Shown: positions 55,081 to 64,000 of the stretch, one piece after another
Layout: every line of letters starts with the position of its first letter
How positions within the stretch are numbered: position 1 is the first letter of the stretch
NCBI RefSeq assembly: GCF_023700755.1
Contig: NZ_JAMKOJ010000005.1
Coordinates: 186,001-250,000, forward strand
DNA from: Allorhizobium sonneratiae
GTDB taxonomy: Bacteria > Pseudomonadota > Alphaproteobacteria > Rhizobiales > Rhizobiaceae
Reading direction: 5' to 3'
DNA: 64,000 bases
The notes under the pieces: model-generated
Told to the model about the DNA's origin: nothing
Databases searched by the model: none
The model's input: the letters and a program-made list of their open reading frames with translations, nothing else
Position numbers and translations under genes: made by a program

Positions 55081-57562
55081 ATGCTTTAAACGCCCGTAAA
55101 CGCAGGGCATTTGTCAGCACGAACACGCTGGAAAGTCCCATGGCGGCTGCCGCGACGATGGGTGAGAGCAACAGGTGGTTGACGGGATAAAGCGCGCCGG
55201 CGGCCAGCGGTATCAGCAGGACATTGTAGCCAAAAGCCCAAAAAAGGTTCTGGGAAATATTGCCGATCACCGCCCGGCTCAATGCAATGGCGCGCACGAC
55301 ACCGTTCAGGTCACCGCTCATCAGCACGACCTCAGCACTTTCAATGGCAATATCCGAGCCTGTACCGATGGCAATGCCGATATCGGCAGCGGAAAGGGCA
55401 GGCGCATCATTGATGCCATCGCCAACAAAGGTCAGCTTACCGCCATCTTTCTTCAGGCTTTCCACCGCCTTGACCTTGCCGTCGGGCAGAACTTCGGCAA
55501 CCACGGTATCGATGCCAAGCTGCGCGGCAATGGCGTCGGCGGTCTTGCGATTGTCGCCGGTGATCATGGCCACCTTCAGCCCAAGACCATGCAGCGCCTT
55601 GACCGCCTCCTGCGTGGTCGGTTTGATCGGATCGGCCACGGCAATCAGCGCCGCCACATTGCCATCGACAGCAAGATAAAGCGGTGTTCTGGCCTGCTGC
55701 GCCAGGTTTTCGGCCTGTGACGCGAGCGCTTGAAGATCGATGCCGTGCCGTTTCAGTGCGCGATCGGCTCCGATCGTCACGTGTTTGCCGTTGATTAAAC
55801 CTTGCACGCCAAAGCCGGGCTCTGCCTTGAACTGCTGCACTTCAAGCGGTTCCAGCCCTTCCTTGCGGGCGGCAGAGACAATGGCGCTGGCAATCGGATG
55901 TTCCGACTGCGCTTCGAGACTGGCGGCGTAGAGCATCAGATCACGTCGGTCGAAGCCAACGACAGGGATGAAATCGGTCAATTCCGGTCTGCCTTCGGTT
56001 AAGGTTCCGGTTTTGTCAAAGGCGACGACCGAAATATCTTTGAGGCTTTGCAGGGCCGTGCCCTGACGGAACAGGACGCCCAGTTCCGCCGCCCGGCCTG
56101 TGCCGACCATGATCGATGTGGGCGTGGCCAGCCCCATGGCGCAGGGGCAGGCGATAATCAGCACGGCGACGGCATTGACCAGCGCATAGCTGAGTGCCGG
56201 TGACGGCCCCAGGACCAGCCAGATGACAAAGGTGACAAGGGCCGCCAGCATCACCGCCGGGACGAACCATGCGGTAATCCGGTCCACCATGCTTTGCACC
56301 GGCAGTTTGGCACCTTGCGCCTGTTCCACCAGCCGGATGATCTGCGCCAGCAAGGTATCTGCGCCAACCTTGGTGGCGCGGAAGGTGAAGCTGCCGGTTC
56401 CGTTGATCGTGCCGCCAGTGACGGGGCTGTCTTTCTGCTTGTCCACCGGCAGGGGCTCGCCGGTCATCATCGATTCATCCACATGCGACTGGCCATCGAT
56501 GACAGTACCATCGACCGGGATTTTTTCGCCGGGTCGGATCTGCACAATGTCCCCGACAATCACGGCACCGATGTCCACCTCAATGGTCTTGCCGTCGCGC
56601 ATAACGCGGGCACTGCGCGGGGAAAGGCGAACGAGGCGCTTGATCGCCTCGCTGGTCTTGCCGCGGGCACGGCTTTCCAGCGTGCGGCCAAGAAGCACGA
56701 GCGTTACGATGGTCGCGGCGGCTTCATAATAGACATTGACGGCGGCCTGCGGCATCAGCTCCGGCACAAAAGTGGCCACCATGGAATAGAGCATGGCCGC
56801 ACCAGCACCGATTGCCACGAGCGAATCCATATCCGGCGTCATGCGCAGAAGATTGGGAATGCCACGGCGGAAGAAATCGCGTCCCGGCAGCGCCAGAACA
56901 AGGGCGGTGAGCAGGAATTGCGCCGTCCAGTCCGCCTGCTGGCCAAGCGTATTGAGCAGCCAGTGATGAAAGGAGGGAATGAGGTGGCCCCCCATCTCGG
57001 CGATGAAAACCGGCAATGTCAGGATGAAGGCCAGCCAGGTGCGCCGCACAAGCGCTGCCGTTTCCTCGGCTCTGCGATCTTTCTCCTCGGCTTTTGCGGT
57101 ACTGTCTTCGGCCTTGCGCAGATGGTAGCCGGCTTTTTCAATGGCTGCGGTCAGGGCCGATGCGTCGGTGTCAGCGGCAAGCTCAATCGTGGCCTGTTCT
57201 GTCGCGAGATTGACGGAGGCAGACGCAACACCCGGCACATCCGACAATACCTTTTCCACTTTGCGCACGCAGGAGGCACAATGCATGCCATCAATTGGCA
57301 GGATGCGGGTTTCCAGTTTCGGCTTGTAGCCAGCCTGCTGCACGGCGGCGATCACGGCGCCGATATCGGCGGCACCGGCAAATTCAACGGTTGCCTTTTC
57401 TGTCGCGAGATTAACCGAGGCCGAGGCGACGGAGGGCAATGCGGCAATGGCTTTTTCCACCCGTCGTACGCAGGACGCGCAATGCATGCCGTCAATGCCG
57501 ATTGTGGCAGCGGCAGAAGAAGACGAGGACAGGGTGGGGTTACGGGCTGTTCCGGTGGACAT
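55079..57562 (-). CDS. copA: Copper-exporting P-type ATPase with two metal-binding domains
   Basis: P1B-1 ATPase that pumps Cu(I) from cytoplasm to periplasm (ActP in rhizobial naming). The 827 residues have two N-terminal HMA domains with [15 protein letters not shown] and [15 protein letters not shown], eight membrane helices, the phosphatase loop TGEPLPVDK, the transport motif CPC ([15 protein letters not shown]), the phosphorylation site DKTGTLTEG and the hinge [18 protein letters not shown]. The length is typical of two-HMA CopA. A copper regulator gene (HmrR/CueR) is not adjacent. The promoter has a 19-base spacer and a long dyad. Confidence 0.95.
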   Translation of the reverse strand: MSTGTARNPTLSSSSSAAATIGIDGMHCASCVRRVEKAIAALPSVASASVNLATEKATVEFAGAADIGAVIAAVQQAGYKPKLETRILPIDGMHCASCVRKVEKVLSDVPGVASASVNLATEQATIELAADTDASALTAAIEKAGYHLRKAEDSTAKAEEKDRRAEETAALVRRTWLAFILTLPVFIAEMGGHLIPSFHHWLLNTLGQQADWTAQFLLTALVLALPGRDFFRRGIPNLLRMTPDMDSLVAIGAGAAMLYSMVATFVPELMPQAAVNVYYEAAATIVTLVLLGRTLESRARGKTSEAIKRLVRLSPRSARVMRDGKTIEVDIGAVIVGDIVQIRPGEKIPVDGTVIDGQSHVDESMMTGEPLPVDKQKDSPVTGGTINGTGSFTFRATKVGADTLLAQIIRLVEQAQGAKLPVQSMVDRITAWFVPAVMLAALVTFVIWLVLGPSPALSYALVNAVAVLIIACPCAMGLATPTSIMVGTGRAAELGVLFRQGTALQSLKDISVVAFDKTGTLTEGRPELTDFIPVVGFDRRDLMLYAASLEAQSEHPIASAIVSAARKEGLEPLEVQQFKAEPGFGVQGLINGKHVTIGADRALKRHGIDLQALASQAENLAQQARTPLYLAVDGNVAALIAVADPIKPTTQEAVKALHGLGLKVAMITGDNRKTADAIAAQLGIDTVVAEVLPDGKVKAVESLKKDGGKLTFVGDGINDAPALSAADIGIAIGTGSDIAIESAEVVLMSGDLNGVVRAIALSRAVIGNISQNLFWAFGYNVLLIPLAAGALYPVNHLLLSPIVAAAAMGLSSVFVLTNALRLRAFKA

Positions 57563-57572
57563 GGCAGACCTT

Positions 57573-57619
57573 CTTTCAGTATTCCCTTATGATAAGGTAT
57601 GTCTGAAAGGTGAGGTCAA
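57573..57619 (-). promoter_or_regulatory. copA promoter with 19-base spacer and nested dyad
   Basis: On the minus strand TTGACC (57619-57614), a 19-base spacer, then TATCAT (57594-57589), the long-spacer layout of MerR-family (HmrR/CueR) targets. A dyad centred on 57591 overlaps the -10: inner CCTTAT-G-ATAAGG (57585-57597), outer CTTTCAG (57573-57579) / CTGAAAG (57603-57609). Confidence 0.6.
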
Positions 57620-57636
57620 GGCCGGAACAGCTATTT

Positions 57637-57966
57637 TCAATCTTTCTTGATCGCCATCAGCATGCCCCACATATCCGCACCCGTCTCAAAGGCCTTGGCA
57701 TTTGCGGCAAAGCTGTTTTTGGTGTTGATCAGATCGACCATCTCGGTTGCCGGGTCGACATTGGATGAGTCTGGCGTGGCCGCTGGCGTATTGGGAGTTG
57801 ACGTTGTCGTGCTGACGCCTGAAGGCGCGGTGGCGGAAAAATCCGTCTGCTGTCGCCGATATCCGGGCGTATCCATATTGGCGACATTGTTGGCAATGGT
57901 GGAAAGCCGCTTCTGCTGCGCCAACATGCCGGATAAGGACGTATTCATCACGCCGGAAATCGTCAT
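57637..57966 (-). CDS. Minimal flagellar rod-family protein
   Basis: A 109-residue protein with the N-terminal flagellar rod/hook signature (MNTSLSGMLAQQKRLSTIANNVANMDTPGYRRQQTDFSA) and a C-terminal helical block (VDPATEMVDLINTKNSFAANAKAFETGADMWGMLMAI) like FlgB/FlgC-type proteins, joined by a short Ser/Thr/Pro linker. FlgB and FlgC are about 130-140 residues, so this is close to a minimal version. No other flagellar gene is nearby. The start at 57966 follows GAGAAG; a frame nine codons longer exists. Its place in the flagellum, if any, is not known. Confidence 0.8.
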   Translation of the reverse strand: MTISGVMNTSLSGMLAQQKRLSTIANNVANMDTPGYRRQQTDFSATAPSGVSTTTSTPNTPAATPDSSNVDPATEMVDLINTKNSFAANAKAFETGADMWGMLMAIKKD

Positions 57967-58097
57967 AGCTCTTCTCTCTGGTTTACACTCCATTGTAATT
58001 GGCGCAAATTACCGTTTGCTAAAGAGGTACAGCAAATGAAAGCTTTCAGTCTGGCGATAGACCGTTTCATTCCAGTACAGGTCTTATCAAAACCGCA

Positions 58098-59000
58098 TCA
58101 CGCGGAGATCGTCCGGCTTATCAGGTCACGCATCTCGACAAAGACCGGATTGCGCAATGCATCAAAGCGCCAGCTGAGGCCGTAGCCATAACGCGGAAAG
58201 GGCAGCGGGCAGGGCGAAACGGCAAAACCGGCAAAATGGTTCAGTGCTTCTGCGGCATGGGCGGGGATGGTGGCAATGGAGTCTGTTCCCGTCAGCAGAT
58301 AGGGAAGGGCTGAAAAATGGGTTGTTGCCGCGCATATAATGCGGCGATAGCCATGTTCGGCCAGCACATCGTCCGTAATCCCGCTCAGGCCCGAATAGGA
58401 CACCAGAACATGATTGCGCTCGAGATATTCATCCAGCGTCAATGGCCCCTCATGTGCGCGTGAGCGCCGGTCATACACAACCCGATAATCGGAACTGCCA
58501 AGGGATTGATGCTTCAGCCGACCATCGCTGAAACCGCCGGAGGTGATCGCGAAATCGATGTCTTTGTCATTCAGCGCTTCCGCGGCCATGATGCTGTTGG
58601 TTTGCCTGAGCACGATCCGCACATGGGGAATGGCTGTGCGAGCCGCTTCGATGATCCGTCCGCCAAAGGCCATTTCAAAATCATCCGAAAGGCCGATGCG
58701 GATGATTTCCATCCGCCGGGATAACGGTCGATCCGGGCCGGGTGGCGTCATGGTCATCGTAACAAGGCGGAGCGCTTCGGTGATCGAAGGCTGAAGAACC
58801 ACGGCAAAGGGCGTTGGTCGCAATCCGCGCTGGGTCCGTTCAAACAGCGGATCGCCATACATGATCCTCAGACGCTTCAGTGCGGCGCTGACCGCCGCCT
58901 GACTGATGCCCAGACGGCTTGCAGCCTTCGTGGCGCTCAACTCATGGATCAGCGCATCGAACACGAAGAGCAGATTGAGATCGACGCTATTATTCGCCAT
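58098..59000 (-). CDS. LysR family transcriptional regulator (NodD/LinR-like subgroup)
   Basis: Regulator of 300 residues with an N-terminal winged HTH (LNLLFVFDALIHELSATKAASRLGISQAAVSAALKRLRIMYGDPLFERTQRGLRPTPFA) and a periplasmic-binding-protein-like effector domain. The DLNLL...TKAA phrase resembles the NodD/PcpR subgroup. It diverges from an EamA transporter gene 139 bases away and probably controls it. The inducer is not known. Confidence 0.9.
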   Translation of the reverse strand: MANNSVDLNLLFVFDALIHELSATKAASRLGISQAAVSAALKRLRIMYGDPLFERTQRGLRPTPFAVVLQPSITEALRLVTMTMTPPGPDRPLSRRMEIIRIGLSDDFEMAFGGRIIEAARTAIPHVRIVLRQTNSIMAAEALNDKDIDFAITSGGFSDGRLKHQSLGSSDYRVVYDRRSRAHEGPLTLDEYLERNHVLVSYSGLSGITDDVLAEHGYRRIICAATTHFSALPYLLTGTDSIATIPAHAAEALNHFAGFAVSPCPLPFPRYGYGLSWRFDALRNPVFVEMRDLISRTISA

Positions 59001-59139
59001 GTTTATATCTGTATTCGTTGCCGGTTGTTTGTCTTATATCTCATCGAGTGTTAGCTCCTGCAAGACACATCACATTGAGCTTACCTCTCAGCCTCATCGG
59101 CCAGACAGCCAGCATGAGAGGTTTTACGGAACCATCAAC

Positions 59140-60018
59140 ATGCGATCCCAACATATTCTTCTTGCTCTTCTGGTCGCGGTGATCTGGGGCGTCAATTTCA
59201 CGGTGATCAGCGTCGGTCTTGGCAGTTTTCCGCCGTTGATGCTTGCGGTGTTGCGCTTTGTCATCGCCGCCCTTCCGGCCTTTTTCCTGCCCCGCCCGCC
59301 GATAGCCTGGCCACTGTTCATCGCCATTGGCGTTTTTCTGTTCCTGGGCCAGTTTGCCTTTCTCTTTACCGGCATGGCGGCTGGAATGCCCGCCGGGCTT
59401 GCCTCCGTGGTGCTGCAGATGCAGGCCTTTCTCACCATTCCTGTCGCCGCCATGACGCTGGGGGAAAAACCGACGCTCAGACAGGCTGGCGGCAGTCTTC
59501 TGGCTTTTGCCGGGCTGGGGGTTATTGCAGTCAGCGCCGGGGCAGGGGATTTTACCCTTGCCGGGCTTGGCCTTTGCCTTGCCGCCGCCCTGTGCTGGGC
59601 AATCGGCAACGTGCTTTTGCGACAGGCGGGCAAGGCCGATATTCTGCCTCTGATCGTCTGGCTCAGCCTGATACCGCCGCTGCCTCTGCTTGCGCTTTCT
59701 TTCATGATGGATGGACCGGCCATGAGCCTTCATGCCTTGTCTTCAATCAGCTTCAGCGGCGCAGGGGCCGTGCTTTATATCGCGGTTCTGTCAACGCTTG
59801 CGGGCTATGCCATATGGGGCCATCTGCTGAAACACTATCCCACGGCTATGGTGGCGCCTTTTTCTCTGCTGGTTCCGGTTTTTGGCGCCGGATCGGCGGC
59901 GCTGTTCCTTGGAGAAACTTTCGATCCGGCAAAGCTTTTCGGCATGATGCTGATTCTGGCCGGTCTCTTCGTTGCCGTCTTTCCCGTGAAGCGGCTGTTC
60001 AGCCCGGCTCGTTCATAA
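59140..60018 (+). CDS. EamA/DMT family transporter
   Basis: Third EamA transporter in the window, 292 residues with ten membrane helices (from MRSQHILLALLVAVIWGVNFTVISVGL to GMMLILAGLFVAVFPVKRLF), most like YdeD/EamA-type metabolite exporters. Start: ATG at 59140 gives the canonical N-terminus; the frame is open far upstream through the divergent LysR gene. Partner of that regulator in a common LysR/transporter arrangement. Converges with the bicupin gene. Confidence 0.9.
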   Translation: MRSQHILLALLVAVIWGVNFTVISVGLGSFPPLMLAVLRFVIAALPAFFLPRPPIAWPLFIAIGVFLFLGQFAFLFTGMAAGMPAGLASVVLQMQAFLTIPVAAMTLGEKPTLRQAGGSLLAFAGLGVIAVSAGAGDFTLAGLGLCLAAALCWAIGNVLLRQAGKADILPLIVWLSLIPPLPLLALSFMMDGPAMSLHALSSISFSGAGAVLYIAVLSTLAGYAIWGHLLKHYPTAMVAPFSLLVPVFGAGSAALFLGETFDPAKLFGMMLILAGLFVAVFPVKRLFSPARS

Positions 60019-60084
60019 CGCGGGATGTGCAGCCGGGGGGCTGCCCCCGGCTGCGTCGCGCCAAGATCGTGAAACCTCCGGCCC

Positions 60085-61275
60085 TTATGCTTTTTTCATC
60101 TCGCTCAGGACCTTTTGGGGCACGCCGGTGAAATTGTTGCTCAAAAGATAGTTGGGACTGGTCTGCACCCAACGATCCAGGTCGATTTCCTCGAATTTGC
60201 CATTGTCCCAGGTCTGGACGATTTCCAGATTTTCATCGCCGACATTGCGGATGGCATGGCCGAAGCCCATCGGAATATAAGCCACGTCGCCGGGCTTGAA
60301 TTCCGCCACCTTGCCGCGGCCGCCGGAGCCGAACATGGCGACCTGCCCTTTGCCGCGCAGATAATAATGCCACTCATTGGCGTTGACGTTCCAGTGCAGC
60401 TTGCGCATTTCGCCCGGCTTGATCACCATGAGCCCGCCGGACATGGTGCTGGAGGCGGGAAATTCATCGACGGTTGCCAGCCGAAAACTGCCGCCATCGA
60501 AATCCCGCACCGCGCGATTGTCGTGCAGCAGGCGGAATTTATGGGTGGATTCCTTCGGCCAGGGCGCTTCCAGTGCGTCTTCTGGCTTCAGGATTGGGCC
60601 CTGCTGAATATAGACCTCACCCTTTGGAAAAGCGTCGAAAACATCTTTTGGTATGCCGAATTCCTTGGCCAGCAGATCCTTTGGTGTCACATCCACCCAG
60701 TCGGTGATTGAAAATGTGCCGTGTTCGGAAAACGCGCCATTGTCGAAGGAAAGAATGAAATGGCAGGGCTTGTCGCCGATGCACTGGATGGCATGGCCAT
60801 GGCCGCGCTTGAAATACCAGAGGTCGCCGGGTTTGAAATTGTTGATCTCGCTGGCGCCCGAAGGTTCGAGCACCACGGTCTGACATTCGCCGTCGATGAC
60901 GAAAGCCCATTCGGCGGCAATAGCGTGCCAGTGCAGCTCACGCGAGGCACCCGGATTGAGATACATGTGAACGCCGGCAATACCCTTGCTGATCGGGAAC
61001 TTGTGAACTGTTGCCTCTTTCGCCCAGCCACCTGATGTGATCTTTGGTTCATTGCCATCCAGCGAAAAGCGGAAATCCGGCATGGCTGCCACGTCCTTGG
61101 GATCGTGATAGGCCACCTCGACGCCGCCCGAAAGGGGAACAGCATTCGCGCCATATCCACCGGCACCGGGTGCGCCATGATCGTGAACCATGGCGGCTTC
61201 CGCCAGTTTTTCGAACGAGACCAAACCAGCCCCCAGTGCGGCTGCGCCCAGAAAACCACGTCTTCCTGTCTGCAT
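60085..61275 (-). CDS. Bicupin, oxalate decarboxylase family, Tat-exported
   Basis: Two-cupin protein of 396 residues of the OxdC/germin family, likely acting on oxalate with manganese. A twin-arginine signal (TGRRGFLGAAALGAGLVS) sends it to the periplasm folded. Cupin 1 has all ligands: H115, H117, E122, H161 (ELHWHAIAAEWAFVIDG; GHGHAIQ), and the lid reads SEHGT (183-187) where Bacillus OxdC has SENST, keeping the catalytic Glu. Cupin 2 reads H294-W-N296 with E301 and H340, so one His ligand is replaced by Asn. Decarboxylase activity is plausible, not certain. The LysR gene upstream on the same strand may control it. Confidence 0.87.
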   Translation of the reverse strand: MQTGRRGFLGAAALGAGLVSFEKLAEAAMVHDHGAPGAGGYGANAVPLSGGVEVAYHDPKDVAAMPDFRFSLDGNEPKITSGGWAKEATVHKFPISKGIAGVHMYLNPGASRELHWHAIAAEWAFVIDGECQTVVLEPSGASEINNFKPGDLWYFKRGHGHAIQCIGDKPCHFILSFDNGAFSEHGTFSITDWVDVTPKDLLAKEFGIPKDVFDAFPKGEVYIQQGPILKPEDALEAPWPKESTHKFRLLHDNRAVRDFDGGSFRLATVDEFPASSTMSGGLMVIKPGEMRKLHWNVNANEWHYYLRGKGQVAMFGSGGRGKVAEFKPGDVAYIPMGFGHAIRNVGDENLEIVQTWDNGKFEEIDLDRWVQTSPNYLLSNNFTGVPQKVLSEMKKA

Positions 61276-61387
61276 AGTGTTTCCTCCTGCTACAGCATGG
61301 CCAGAAAACGGCCATGGGATGCAGAGGGTATGGAATGTGATCCTGAATTGGTACGTGCCGCAAACCTATAACAGTTATAGAAAATGC

Positions 61388-62299
61388 TTATGGGTAAATT
61401 GCGTTTGTCTGTTTCCCGGATGGTTTCGTCTTCGCCCTGTCTGGAAAGCTTGCCATAACGGCCTGCACCTTGTGCTGAATGGCGCGACAGAGGTCATTGA
61501 GCGGCGCGATTTTCAATTTTCGACATAACAGCACGAATTCAAGTTCGCCAAGAATCGGCAGATCGGGAAAATCCAGACACTCCTGCAGACCGTTGGGCGC
61601 AAGCAGGCGGGCATGAGCCATCATGCCAAGCCCGATTCGGGCAGCCGCAGCAAGACCGTTCAGCGTGCTGCTGCTGAAGGCGATACGCCAGGGTTGATTT
61701 GTTCTGGCCATGGCCTCAACGGCCCTGAAACGGGTAATGCTGGGCGGTGGATAAAGCACAAGCTGGTTTTCGCCATTTTTGACAACGGGTTCCCCGGTGG
61801 ATGATAGCCAGACAAGAGGCTCGCGCCAGATCAGGTCTCCTTTGGTCAGACTCTGGGGGCCGCGTTTGCACAAGACAATGTCCAGTCCGCCTTCCTCGAA
61901 CTTTTTGATCAGGTCTTCACTCAGCGCGATGGTGAAGTCGATGTCGATATCCGGATAATCTGCCGTGAAGGCGCGGATGACACCCGGCAACCATTCGGTG
62001 ACAAGATCTTCCGACGCGCCAAACCGGAGGCTATGACGCTTGCCGGTGGACTCAAAGAAAAACCGGGCCTTTTCCGTGGTGTCGAGGATGGATTTGGCAA
62101 AAGGCACCATGGCCTCACCATGCTGCGTCAGTGCCAGTGAATGGGTGTCTCTCTGAAACAGACGCTGACCGGCAAATTGCTCCAGCCGCTTGATATGCTC
62201 GCTGACGGTGGGTTGGGAAAGCCGCAAAATCCGGGCTGCCCCGGAAAAACTGCCGCAATCGATCACGGTTACAAAGGTTTTCAGATGTAATGGGTCCAT
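61388..62299 (-). CDS. LysR family transcriptional regulator
   Basis: Regulator of 303 residues: HTH in MDPLHLKTFVTVIDCGSFSGAARILRLSQPTVSEHIKRLEQFAGQRLFQRD and an effector domain (SLRFGASEDLVTEWLPGVIRAF; GLDIVLCKRGPQ). Start: ATG at 62299, five codons into the open frame, matches the family. The bicupin gene follows on the same strand after 112 bases, so regulation of that gene is a reasonable guess. It lies after the gcvP terminator. Confidence 0.9.
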   Translation of the reverse strand: MDPLHLKTFVTVIDCGSFSGAARILRLSQPTVSEHIKRLEQFAGQRLFQRDTHSLALTQHGEAMVPFAKSILDTTEKARFFFESTGKRHSLRFGASEDLVTEWLPGVIRAFTADYPDIDIDFTIALSEDLIKKFEEGGLDIVLCKRGPQSLTKGDLIWREPLVWLSSTGEPVVKNGENQLVLYPPPSITRFRAVEAMARTNQPWRIAFSSSTLNGLAAAARIGLGMMAHARLLAPNGLQECLDFPDLPILGELEFVLLCRKLKIAPLNDLCRAIQHKVQAVMASFPDRAKTKPSGKQTNAIYP

Positions 62300-62407
62300 C
62301 GCAAACGCTCTCAATCCGTTCGAGGAGAAAACTTTGCGGAAACAATATCAACCTTTGCGAGAGAATGTGACAAAAATCATTTTTGCGGTGCAATATCAAT
62401 GACCTCA

Positions 62408-62436
62408 TAAAAAACCCCATCCCGGATGGGATGGGG
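62408..62436 (-). terminator. Rho-independent terminator of gcvP
   Basis: Nine-base stem CCCCATCCC (62415-62423) / GGGATGGGG (62428-62436), four-base loop, followed on the minus strand by TTTTTT. It lies 36 bases after the gcvP stop. Confidence 0.95.
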
Positions 62437-62472
62437 CTATACAGGCTGTTCGTTCTGAGGATCGGAATGAGA

Positions 62473-64000
<1,528 letters not shown>

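Overview
The window is a chromosomal core segment from an alphaproteobacterium of the order Hyphomicrobiales, most likely family Rhizobiaceae (Agrobacterium, Allorhizobium or Rhizobium type). Reasons: PopZ is present, the malic enzyme is fused to a phosphotransacetylase-like domain, SOS operators have the alphaproteobacterial GAAC-N7-GAAC form, glnB has its own sigma-54 promoter next to glnA, and two rhizobial-looking palindromic intergenic repeats occur. The genus is an inference. No rRNA, CRISPR array, prophage or insertion sequence was seen.

Region 1-13 kb (almost all minus strand): 5' part of valS, popZ, a TolC-type outer membrane channel, a PCMT-family methyltransferase, two identical tRNA-Glu(UUC) genes, maeB, a chemoreceptor, and the overlapping pair psuG-psuK for pseudouridine breakdown. 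Region 13-27.5 kb holds DNA maintenance and cofactor genes: recA with an SOS operator, alaS, recG facing sdhE-mfd, a LysE exporter, the cobT-dgkA-small membrane protein unit, and cobS with a DUF1289 protein and a membrane-anchored aspartic protease. Region 27.5-44 kb is envelope and transport: a DUF3772/MscS channel, a methyltransferase facing an MmyB-type regulator, a dimethylglycine dehydrogenase-like flavoprotein, a two-REC response regulator, a YadGH-type ABC exporter, a YejA-type binding protein with FrnE and EamA genes, an IalB-family protein, HspQ and another EamA transporter.

Region 44-47.7 kb is nitrogen control: glnB then glnA on the minus strand, with nnr divergent. Region 47.7-50.7 kb looks accessory: an AraC regulator, an Fe(II)/2-oxoglutarate oxygenase and a LysE exporter with AT-richer sequence than their neighbours. 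It abuts an internal scrap of a DUF72 gene and a palindromic repeat. This is the most interesting locus: a probable small system that hydroxylates (or otherwise modifies) an amino acid-like compound and exports it.

Region 50.7-64 kb: uvrA and ssb diverge around one perfect LexA box; then come a DUF1883 protein, a candidate small RNA, a copper P-type ATPase whose promoter carries a long dyad, a minimal flagellar rod-like protein, a LysR/EamA pair, a Tat-exported oxalate-decarboxylase-like bicupin below a second LysR gene, and the 3' part of gcvP, which runs off the window.

Start codons were moved inward from the longest open frame where a Shine-Dalgarno sequence, family N-terminus or operon overlap favoured it (mcp, recA, alaS, recG, sdhE, glnA, glnB, ssb and others).
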